Positions 1 to 4,877 of a DNA stretch of 6,847 nucleotides are shown piece after piece (position 1 is the first letter of the stretch; every line of letters starts with the position of its first letter). The position numbers and the translations under genes are program-made. This DNA comes from an uncultured Caryophanales bacterium (GTDB taxonomy: Bacteria; Bacillota_I; Bacilli_A; RF39; UBA660), in contig CAMYXG010000063.1 in assembly GCA_947303225.1 (NCBI GenBank), positions 1 through 6,847 on the forward strand. Reading direction: 5' to 3'. The notes under the pieces were generated by a model. That model made no database searches. It was given only the letters and a program-made list of their open reading frames with translations, and was not told where the DNA came from.

Positions 1-113
1 GCAACAGTATCAACAGGAATTAGTATCTTCTCTGGATACTATGTAGCATGAACATTCACTATAATACTAAATATAATAACTCCAAAAATAGTTCCTTTAA
101 ATATTTTTTTCAT
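1..113 (-). pseudogene. 5' part of a secreted-protein gene interrupted by an in-frame TAG (partial at window edge)
   Basis: On the minus strand an ATG at 113-111 follows a strong SD (AGAGGTGG, spacing about 3-4 nt). It opens a 24-codon frame that looks like a signal peptide: MKKIFK, then a hydrophobic core (GTIFGVIIFSIIV), then NVHA|T, a plausible signal peptidase site. The next codon, at 41-39, is TAG. After it the same frame continues open to the window edge as YPEKILIPVDTV, while the other two minus-strand frames soon hit stops, which favours a nonsense change over a frameshift. The start overlaps the last 17 nt of cca in another frame, suggesting co-transcription and coupling. The family is not recognised. 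It could be a pseudogene, a sequencing or assembly error, or a genuine very short secreted peptide. Confidence 0.45.
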
Positions 114-1221
114 AATCCACCTCTTTTTTATACTTTTGAATAACATATTCAGAAATTGCCTTTTTATCATTTTCTAAACGTCGATATAATATTTCTCGTT
201 CAATATCTTCAAAAATATTTTTTAAATACTCTCCAGGAGAAATACCCAATACTTCCATAATAGATTCTGCATCCATCACAATATCTTTTCTACTTTTAAT
301 TGGTAAAGATGCATAGGCTTCTGTAATATCCTTAATATCATAGCCCTGTATCTCGCCAGCAACACTATTAACATATAAGCCATATTGATATAAAACCATT
401 TCATCAAAAGGATTATCTCCAATCACATGATTAATATCTCGAATCATATCCATTTCATTTTTATTAAAAGGATATTTATCTTGAACATTTACAATAGTCC
501 AAATTCCCATCAAACCAATTTTATCTGTTTCTAAAACTTTGTCAAGGTTTTGCAATTCCAATTCTTTATCTAATCCTAACTCTAATAATAATTTTATACC
601 ATTTTTATAATTTGGACTAGTAAAAATTTTCTCTAATTCCATTTTTTTACGATAATATGATAGATTTTTTACTGAAGATCTTACTTCTAAAATAGCATCA
701 ATGATTTCTTGATCAAGGGAAAAATCCAATATAGTAGCAAATCGAACAGCACGAAGAATTCTTAAACTATCCTCTTCAAATCTCTCCTTTGCTTTACCAA
801 CAGTACGAATAAGTTTATTTTCTAAATCTTCTCTTCCATTTAAGTAATCAATAATCTCACCATTTTCATCCATACAAATTGTATTAATAGTAAAATCTCT
901 CCTTAGCAAGTCTTCATATAAGTCATCAATATATTTAATTTCAACTGGCTTCCTATGATCATCATATTGAATTTCTCTTCGAAAGGTTGTTATTTCAAAC
1001 TGAAGGCCATGCTTTTCTACCTTCACAGCCCCATAATCTTCACATGGCAAACAACTTTCTTCAAAAATCTCTTTAATTTCTTTAGGTGTTGCATTCGTAG
1101 TAATATCAATATCTTTAGAATCAATATCCAACAAAGAATCTCTAACAAAGCCACCAACAACATAAGCTTTAAATCCTCGACTTGTGATTTTTTTTAGTAT
1201 TTTTAGAGCAATATCCTGCAC
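97..1221 (-). CDS. cca: CCA-adding enzyme (tRNA nucleotidyltransferase, class II)
   Basis: This cytoplasmic enzyme adds or repairs the 3' CCA end of tRNAs from CTP and ATP without a nucleic acid template. It has 374 residues, slightly shorter than the B. subtilis enzyme. The head domain shows GGFVRD (23-28), the catalytic acidic pair in DID (D37, D39), a flexible-loop region (Y86-V93, DDHRKP), and RRDFTIN (107-113). The base-selecting helix follows with EDSLR (150-154), R157 and R160, matching class II motif D (EDxxR). The remaining part is a helical tRNA-binding body and tail, poorly conserved as usual. The presence of the flexible loop argues for a full CCA-adding enzyme rather than an A-adding or poly(A) polymerase relative. 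The start is GTG (1221-1219), preceded by the SD-like GGTGGTGAT 5 nt away. It has its own promoter just downstream of the HU terminator, and its 3' end overlaps the next minus-strand frame by 17 nt. Confidence 0.96.
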   Translation of the reverse strand: MQDIALKILKKITSRGFKAYVVGGFVRDSLLDIDSKDIDITTNATPKEIKEIFEESCLPCEDYGAVKVEKHGLQFEITTFRREIQYDDHRKPVEIKYIDDLYEDLLRRDFTINTICMDENGEIIDYLNGREDLENKLIRTVGKAKERFEEDSLRILRAVRFATILDFSLDQEIIDAILEVRSSVKNLSYYRKKMELEKIFTSPNYKNGIKLLLELGLDKELELQNLDKVLETDKIGLMGIWTIVNVQDKYPFNKNEMDMIRDINHVIGDNPFDEMVLYQYGLYVNSVAGEIQGYDIKDITEAYASLPIKSRKDIVMDAESIMEVLGISPGEYLKNIFEDIEREILYRRLENDKKAISEYVIQKYKKEVDYEKNI

Positions 1222-1242
1222 GAATAATCACCACCCACTATT

Positions 1243-1251
1243 ATTATAACA
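1243..1251 (-). promoter_or_regulatory. Extended -10 promoter of cca
   Basis: The minus strand reads TGTTATAAT, a perfect extended -10 (TGnTATAAT). No convincing -35 lies 17 bp upstream, where the sequence falls inside the HU terminator; extended -10 promoters often tolerate this. The predicted start near 1236 gives a leader of about 15 nt, beginning almost at the SD-like GGTGGTGAT of cca. Confidence 0.6.
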
Positions 1252-1259
1252 CATTCAAA

Positions 1260-1287
1260 AAAAAAGAACCTATAACAGCTCTTTTTT
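1260..1287 (-). terminator. Rho-independent terminator of the HU gene
   Basis: The minus strand has arms AAAAAAGAGC (1287-1278) and GTTCTTTTTT (1269-1260), with one G-T wobble and an 8-nt loop, and the T run continues past the stem. It lies 15 nt past the HU stop codon. Being A/T symmetrical it could work on either strand, but no plus-strand gene needs it. Confidence 0.8.
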
Positions 1288-1302
1288 TTCACTAATTTAA
1301 TA

Positions 1303-1575
1303 TTAGTTTACAGCATCTTTTAATGCAGATCCTGCCTTGAAAGTAACAGCATTTCTAGCAGCAATCTTAACAGTTTCACCTGTTCTAGGATTACGACCTT
1401 CACGAGCTGCTCTCTTTGAAACAGCAAAAGTTCCAAATCCAACTAGTGGCACTTTATCTCCTTTTACTAATGCTTCTGTAATAGCAGCAAAAGTAGCATC
1501 GATTGCTCTAGTAGAGTCAGCTTTAGTTAATCCTGTAGCTGTAGCAACAGCTTCTACTAATTCAACTTTTTTCAT
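1303..1575 (-). CDS. hup: HU family DNA-binding protein
   Basis: This is the small histone-like nucleoid protein, which binds and bends double-stranded DNA as a dimer. At 90 residues it is full length for HU. It starts with the helical dimerisation part (KKVELVEAVATATGLTKADS), followed by the family signature GFGTFAVSKRAAREGRNPRTGE (about 46-67). This includes the beta-arm with the intercalating proline in GRNP, and the C-terminal FKAGSALKDAVN helix. ATG 1575 follows a strong SD (GGGAGG) with about 9 nt spacing. It forms a single-gene unit with its own candidate promoter, a leader hairpin and a terminator. The gene is visibly richer in G+C than its neighbours (many GCA/GCT Ala codons), as expected for a highly expressed gene. 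In B. subtilis the HU gene hbs lies next to spoIVA; here it is on the other side of der. Confidence 0.97.
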   Translation of the reverse strand: MKKVELVEAVATATGLTKADSTRAIDATFAAITEALVKGDKVPLVGFGTFAVSKRAAREGRNPRTGETVKIAARNAVTFKAGSALKDAVN

Positions 1576-1599
1576 ATATATTTACCTCCCTATGTAAAT

Positions 1600-1619
1600 T
1601 AAGCATTTTAGCATGCTTA
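1600..1619 (-). promoter_or_regulatory. Stem-loop in the HU mRNA leader
   Basis: A perfect 7-bp inverted repeat, TAAGCAT and ATGCTTA, surrounds a 6-nt loop. On the minus-strand transcript it would sit close to the predicted 5' end of hup mRNA and upstream of the GGGAGG SD, which stays outside the stem. Such 5' stem-loops can stabilise mRNA in Bacillota. A protein-binding operator is an alternative reading. Confidence 0.45.
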
Positions 1620-1626
1620 CACATTA

Positions 1627-1655
1627 AAATTATCATGTTTTAAAAGAAAAAGCAA
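1627..1655 (-). promoter_or_regulatory. Candidate vegetative promoter of the HU gene
   Basis: On the minus strand a TTGCTT -35 (1655-1650) is followed after 17 bp by TAATTT (1632-1627), which is preceded by TGA, i.e. a TGn extension. Alternatively GATAAT (1634-1629) serves as the -10 with a short 15-bp spacer. The match is imperfect, but it is the only good candidate between the upstream gene's stop codon and HU. The leader would be roughly 45-50 nt. Confidence 0.35.
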
Positions 1656-1658
1656 TAT

Positions 1659-2003
1659 TTATGGGCGAAATTTACTAAGTTTTTGATTAATATCAGTCAA
1701 AAGTGCAATAATATGACCAATAGCAAAGATAAATAAAGACAAAAGTAAACTTCCAAACCATATCGCAATAGTCAAAGAAAAATTAAATTGTTTCACCAAA
1801 CAAGCATCTGAATAAAAATATGAACTTGTTTCACATGTTGCAAATAAATTACCTAAAATAATTCCTAAGAAAAAGAAGAAAACAAATACTCCTATAGCAA
1901 ACCATTGATAAAAATTAAAAGAATGCTTACGGACCTCTTTTGTAACTGTATTAATCTTTGGAAAATCTTTTTTTTCTTTTCGAACTTCATCAAAAAAATC
2001 CAT
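1659..2003 (-). CDS. Small two-helix membrane protein, function unknown
   Basis: I do not recognise this family. From the start chosen here the protein has 114 residues. A charged, Lys-rich N-terminus (about 1-30) is followed by a hydrophobic helix (about 34-54, containing FFFF), a short loop with two cysteines (C57, C68), a second helix (about 77-102) and a basic tail ending KLSKFRP. Positive charges at both ends predict both termini in the cytoplasm and the cysteine loop outside, where a disulfide is possible. The start is ATG 2003, because GAGGGAG lies 9 nt upstream. In-frame ATGs at 2021 and 2012 are less likely, since the SD falls after the first and abuts the second. The preceding gene's TAA ends 1 nt before this ATG, so the two are probably translationally coupled and may act together in the membrane. 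Confidence 0.75.
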   Translation of the reverse strand: MDFFDEVRKEKKDFPKINTVTKEVRKHSFNFYQWFAIGVFVFFFFLGIILGNLFATCETSSYFYSDACLVKQFNFSLTIAIWFGSLLLSLFIFAIGHIIALLTDINQKLSKFRP

Positions 2004-2004
2004 A

Positions 2005-2898
2005 TTATTCATCTCCCTCATCTTTTTTCTTTATACTTTTTTTAGAAGAAGTGCTCTTCTTTTTTATTGATTTTTTATCCACTGACTCATCTTTCTTTAT
2101 AGAATCTTTATCGTCTGTAAAATAACTACTAACGTCTTGTGATACTTCACTTACTTTATCTTTTATATTTTGAACAGTATCATCTAAATCAACTTTTTCA
2201 ATCGTAGTTTTAATTTTATCAGTTGTCTCATCCACTGTCTGTTTCAATTCTTCCTTAATATCATCAAAATTTCCATCATTCATCGCATCAATTTTTTTAG
2301 CATCAAGATAATCACGATATAGAAAGATATATCGTCCAAACAATACAGCAAAAACTGTATCCAAAGTAGATAAAATAACTCCACTAATCACAACAGTACT
2401 AATTAAATTTACTGCTAAAAGAAAAGCACTAATAACAATAACACTATAAAATGATACATCATTACTAAATTCATTAAATGGAGAATGATAAAGTCTCAAC
2501 TCTTTCCATACTCTTGTATCCCGAAAAAAAGTATGAAATAAATAAACTAGAAAGATAAAGTCTAATATAAAAGACAATACTGTATTTAAAGAAAAAGACT
2601 GAACCATAGTAAGTAATGATGTTATAGATGAAATAAAATATAAAAACATTAAAAATACATTCAAATAATTAAAATATTTTTTTCCAACGGAAAACTTAAG
2701 CATTATAAAATAAATTAGAATTAATAAGTAAATACTATTATGATTAATAACACTACCAAATAATGTAAGAGAAAGATTTGTTCCATAAGTAAACGACTGA
2801 CTACAAACAACAATTCCAGCTATTACTGCAATAATACAATTAATAATAGTATTAGCATTATTATACCAAACGACCTCTTTTTTATTTGTTTTATTCAT
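2005..2898 (-). CDS. Polytopic membrane protein with a charged helical, Lys-rich cytoplasmic tail
   Basis: This 297-residue protein is not recognised as a named family. Residues 1-200 contain about six hydrophobic stretches (roughly 18-36, 56-69, 80-98, 104-124, 150-175 and 178-194). Residues 200-260 form a polar, probably amphipathic helix (FDDIKEELKQTVDETTDKIK and onward), reminiscent of YtxH/apolipoprotein-like helical repeats. The last 35 residues are Lys/Ser-rich with SIKK repeated three times (266-269, 277-280 and 288-291). The tail most likely faces the cytoplasm, where it could bind acidic partners or nucleic acid; this is inference. ATG 2898 has an SD (AAGGAAGGTGA) and an extended -10 promoter just upstream. 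It is the first gene of a two-gene operon with the small membrane protein downstream, and it is transcribed divergently from der. Confidence 0.8.
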   Translation of the reverse strand: MNKTNKKEVVWYNNANTIINCIIAVIAGIVVCSQSFTYGTNLSLTLFGSVINHNSIYLLILIYFIMLKFSVGKKYFNYLNVFLMFLYFISSITSLLTMVQSFSLNTVLSFILDFIFLVYLFHTFFRDTRVWKELRLYHSPFNEFSNDVSFYSVIVISAFLLAVNLISTVVISGVILSTLDTVFAVLFGRYIFLYRDYLDAKKIDAMNDGNFDDIKEELKQTVDETTDKIKTTIEKVDLDDTVQNIKDKVSEVSQDVSSYFTDDKDSIKKDESVDKKSIKKKSTSSKKSIKKKDEGDE

Positions 2899-2917
2899 TC
2901 TATCACCTTCCTTTTAA

Positions 2918-2926
2918 ATTATAACA
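2918..2926 (-). promoter_or_regulatory. Extended -10 promoter of the membrane-protein operon
   Basis: The minus strand reads TGTTATAAT, a perfect TGnTATAAT, about 19 nt upstream of the ATG at 2898. No good -35 lies at 16-18 bp spacing. The predicted leader is only about 13 nt and starts close to the SD AGGAAGGTGA. It is divergent from the der promoter in the same 118-bp gap. Confidence 0.6.
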
Positions 2927-2963
2927 TTATTTAAACTAATAAAGTAGTAGAAACTAAAATTTC

Positions 2964-2992
2964 TTTAAAACTTGACAATCCTATGATATAAT
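2964..2992 (+). promoter_or_regulatory. Vegetative promoter of der (extended -10)
   Basis: TGATATAAT (2984-2992) is a perfect extended -10. TTTAAA (2964-2969) lies exactly 17 bp upstream of TATAAT and matches four of six positions of the -35 consensus. The start would fall near 2999, giving a leader of about 18 nt that carries GGAGGGG (3005-3011), 5 nt before the der ATG. A perfect TTGACA at 2972-2977 is only 9 bp from the -10, too close to act as its -35. Confidence 0.75.
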
Positions 2993-3016
2993 AAGTACGG
3001 ATATGGAGGGGATTCT

Positions 3017-4324
3017 ATGAAACTGCCAACAGTTGCTTTAGTGGGAAGACCTAACGTCGGAAAATCAACTTTATTTAATAAAATAATTGGAAAAAAAATA
3101 TCAATCATTGAAGACCTTCCAGGGGTCACAAGAGATCGAATTTATCAAGAAGCATCATACAATAGGAAAAGATTTTATTTGATTGATACTGGTGGAATAG
3201 ATGCCACAAAAATGGACTTTAATTCTGAAATAAAAATGCAAGCAGAAATAGCCATTAAAGAAGCAGATATCGTAGTTTTTATTGTAGATGGAAAAGAAGG
3301 ACTTACAACAAATGACTTATTTGTAAGAGATATTCTAAGAAAATCTGATAAAAAGATTATTGTAGCCATCAATAAAATAGATGTTAAAGAAGCACAAAAT
3401 AATCTTTATGATTTTTATGAATTAGGATTTGATACTTATATTCCAATTAGTAGTATTCATAATACCGGTTTTGTTGAATTAATGGATACGATTACCATGA
3501 ACTTTAAAGAAAAAGAGGAAGAAGAAGATAATCGAATACATTTCTGTATAATTGGTAGACCAAATGTCGGAAAAAGTTCTCTAATGAATGCCCTATTAAA
3601 AGAAGATCGTGTTGTAGTATCAAACATAGCCGGAACAACAAGAGACTCAGTAGACTCTATCTTAAAATATAATAATGAAGAATTTGTAATGATTGATACA
3701 GCTGGAATGAGAAAAAAAGGAAAAGTATTTGAATCAATAGAAAAATATAGCTTATTTCGTTCACTAAAAGCAATTGATAGAAGTGATATCTGCTTAGTTG
3801 TAATAAACGCAGAAGAAGGCATAAAAGAACATGATAAACATATCACCGGATATGCCATTGAAAGAGGAAAAGGATTAATCTTTGTAGTCAATAAGTGGGA
3901 TACTGTAAAAGATACAACCATTCAAGAATTTGAAAAACAAATGCGTTCCGAATTTCAATTCGCAACATACGCACCTATTGTATTTTTATCAGCACTAACA
4001 AAAAAAAGAATTCATACATTAATGCCTGAAATAATTAAAGTAAAGGAAAATATCAAAAAAGAAATAAAGACAAGTATATTAAATGAAATAATTCAAGATG
4101 CTTATCAATTAAATATTCCACCATCATATAAAGGAAAAAGATTAAAAATATATTTTTCATCTCAAACTGGAATAAAACCACCTAAATTTACTTTTCGAGT
4201 AAATAATAAAGGACTAGTACATTTCTCATATGAAAGATATTTAGAAAACAAAATAAGAGAAAACTTTGACTTTGAAGGAACTCCAATTATATTACAATTT
4301 AAAAATAGGAGCAGTGATGATTAA
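3017..4324 (+). CDS. der: Ribosome biogenesis GTPase Der (EngA), double G-domain
   Basis: Der is an essential GTPase acting in late assembly of the 50S ribosomal subunit. At 435 residues it is almost the same size as the B. subtilis protein. The first G domain has GRPNVGKST (10-18), a switch I region with GVTRD (36-40), DTGG (57-60) and NKID (119-122). An acidic linker (KEKEEEEDN, about 164-172) leads to the second G domain with GRPNVGKSS (180-188), GTTRD (206-210), DTAG (227-230), NKWD (292-295) and SAL (325-327). A C-terminal KH-like domain (about 350-435) completes the family architecture. All nucleotide-binding motifs are intact in both domains. The ATG is set by GGAGGGG 5 nt upstream. 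Der leads a rightward operon; its TAA overlaps the ATG of the next small gene (TAATG). In B. subtilis gpsA follows der, but here it does not. Confidence 0.98.
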   Translation: MKLPTVALVGRPNVGKSTLFNKIIGKKISIIEDLPGVTRDRIYQEASYNRKRFYLIDTGGIDATKMDFNSEIKMQAEIAIKEADIVVFIVDGKEGLTTNDLFVRDILRKSDKKIIVAINKIDVKEAQNNLYDFYELGFDTYIPISSIHNTGFVELMDTITMNFKEKEEEEDNRIHFCIIGRPNVGKSSLMNALLKEDRVVVSNIAGTTRDSVDSILKYNNEEFVMIDTAGMRKKGKVFESIEKYSLFRSLKAIDRSDICLVVINAEEGIKEHDKHITGYAIERGKGLIFVVNKWDTVKDTTIQEFEKQMRSEFQFATYAPIVFLSALTKKRIHTLMPEIIKVKENIKKEIKTSILNEIIQDAYQLNIPPSYKGKRLKIYFSSQTGIKPPKFTFRVNNKGLVHFSYERYLENKIRENFDFEGTPIILQFKNRSSDD

Positions 4325-4539
4325 TGATTATAGGAAATAATAATAATAAATTAGATATGAATAGTATTCTAAAGAATCCAAATATAGAAAATGAACGAAT
4401 CAAACAACACACCAATGTAAATAGTAAAAAAGAAATGTCCTCTAAAGCATATAATATGTTAGAAGAACGTTATCAAAATGGATTAATAACATTAGAAGAA
4501 TTCACAAAAAAATGTAACGAAATAAGAAAACAGCAATAA
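4324..4539 (+). CDS. Small protein with a SHOCT-like C-terminal motif, coupled to der
   Basis: This 71-residue protein of unknown function overlaps the der stop codon by one base (TAATG), with AGGAG 12 nt upstream, so translation is probably coupled to der. Residues 1-38 are polar and Asn/Lys-rich, likely disordered. Residues 40-70 (KAYNMLEERYQNGLITLEEF and onward) resemble the short SHOCT motif, in which a helix, a turn 'xxGxIT' and 'xEEF' followed by a second helix form a small oligomerisation or linker module. Here the key positions are G53, I55, T56, E58, E59 and F60. There is no signal peptide or membrane segment, so it is probably cytoplasmic. Coupling suggests a role with Der or simple co-expression; nothing in the sequence decides this. 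The SHOCT call is by eye and tentative. Confidence 0.75.
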   Translation: MIIGNNNNKLDMNSILKNPNIENERIKQHTNVNSKKEMSSKAYNMLEERYQNGLITLEEFTKKCNEIRKQQ

Positions 4540-4546
4540 TAAGAAG

Positions 4547-4580
4547 AAAACCTTCTACATATACTATGATAGGAGGTTTT
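4547..4580 (+). promoter_or_regulatory. Hairpin covering the spoVIF ribosome binding site (or weak terminator of the der operon)
   Basis: Arms AAAACCTTCT (4547-4556) and AGGAGGTTTT (4571-4580) pair over 10 bp with one T-G wobble and a 14-nt loop. The 3' arm contains the whole SD (AGGAGG, 4571-4576) of the TTG-started gene at 4584. In a transcript reading through from der the SD would be hidden. The stem ends in TTTT, so partial termination is an alternative, but no longer T run follows the stem. Confidence 0.6.
4558..4565 (+). promoter_or_regulatory. Candidate mother-cell (sigE/sigK-type) -10 box before spoVIF
   Basis: CATATACT matches the B. subtilis sigE -10 consensus CATACAMT at seven of eight positions and the CATAnnnT core of sigK. 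No clear -35 is seen at the expected distance. It lies in the loop of the hairpin at 4547-4580. A transcript from it would start near 4572, inside the SD, and give a very short leader, so the call is tentative. Confidence 0.25.
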
Positions 4581-4583
4581 AAA

Positions 4584-4820
4584 TTGAAAGAAAATTTGTT
4601 CCATAAAATAGAAAAAAAAACAAACATTAATAAAGAAACAATTATAGCTTTAGCTAACAAACTACAAAAAAATGATATGAAAAATGAAAACTCAATTAGA
4701 GAAATCATTCAAGATATTAGTAAACTTACTGGAAAAGAAGTAAGTAAAGAACAAGAACAAAAAATAATAGAGGCAATTCAAAAAGACAAAGTCCCAAAAA
4801 ACATAGATAATATGTTATAA
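4584..4820 (+). CDS. spoVIF: Stage VI sporulation protein F-like protein (SpoVIF family)
   Basis: This is a 78-residue, helical, highly charged soluble protein. I recognise the SpoVIF/YjcC pattern: a start like MKENLFHKIEKKTNI, then IIALANKLQ (about 19-27), then a second half around SIREIIQDISKLTGKEVSKE ending in an EQKIIEAI...KVPKNI segment. The length is typical of the family. In B. subtilis SpoVIF is made in the mother cell under sigK and is needed for proper outer coat assembly. Placement just before spoIVA fits a coat role. The start is TTG 4584, not the in-frame ATG at 4566, because AGGAGG (4571-4576) lies 7 nt upstream of the TTG and falls downstream of the ATG. The SD is locked in a hairpin with upstream sequence, suggesting control of translation. 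Family assignment is from memory of the pattern, not from a search. Confidence 0.75.
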   Translation: MKENLFHKIEKKTNINKETIIALANKLQKNDMKNENSIREIIQDISKLTGKEVSKEQEQKIIEAIQKDKVPKNIDNML

Positions 4821-4840
4821 AAAGATTTTGTTCTTTTTTT
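4819..4840 (+). terminator. Weak terminator-like hairpin after spoVIF
   Basis: AAAAAGA (4819-4825) pairs with TCTTTTT (4832-4838) around a 6-nt loop, and the T run continues to 4841. The stem has only one G-C pair and overlaps the stop codon, so termination would be partial at best. Some spoVIF transcripts may continue into spoIVA. Confidence 0.35.
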
Positions 4841-4850
4841 TGTGATTTTT

Positions 4851-4858
4851 CATAAATA
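4851..4858 (+). promoter_or_regulatory. Candidate mother-cell -10 box before spoIVA
   Basis: CATAAATA begins with the CATA core shared by sigE and sigK -10 elements and is placed about 14 nt before the spoIVA SD (AAGGAG, 4865-4870). No -35 match is convincing. In B. subtilis spoIVA is transcribed in the mother cell by sigE, so a promoter is expected in this 57-nt gap or further upstream. Confidence 0.25.
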
Positions 4859-4877
4859 TAAAATAAGGAGAGAATTT

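Noticed and set aside
1..51. Plus-strand frame from the window edge reading ATVSTGISIFSGYYVA then TGA, vaguely like the C-terminal end of PgsA-type phosphatidyltransferases.
   Set aside because: It has only 16 codons, would use a TGA stop unlike every complete gene here, and competes with the SD-led minus-strand signal peptide frame, which extends over the same bases. It cannot be excluded without more sequence to the left.
1337..1597. 86-codon plus-strand open frame opposite HU.
   Set aside because: It is a shadow of the G+C-richer HU gene; HU is certain from its conserved signature.
2972..2977. TTGACA as the -35 of der.
   Set aside because: The spacer to TATAAT is 9 bp, far from the usual 16-18, and no -10 lies 17 bp downstream of it.
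3457..3921. 154-codon minus-strand open frame inside der.
   Set aside because: It is an antisense shadow of der, which is fully conserved over this stretch. It has no SD and no recognisable protein character.
4566..4583. ATG at 4566 as the start of the SpoVIF-like protein.
   Set aside because: The only SD (AGGAGG) lies downstream of this ATG and is well spaced for TTG 4584. The extra residues MIGGF are encoded by the SD itself.
4502..4708. Minus-strand frame resembling a hydrophobic membrane protein.
   Set aside because: It is antisense to the A-rich, Lys-rich spoVIF-like gene; Lys codons read backwards give Phe/Leu-rich shadows.
4842..4877. ATG at 4842 as the start of SpoIVA.
   Set aside because: The SD AAGGAG lies after it, and the B. 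subtilis protein begins at the position matching ATG 4878.
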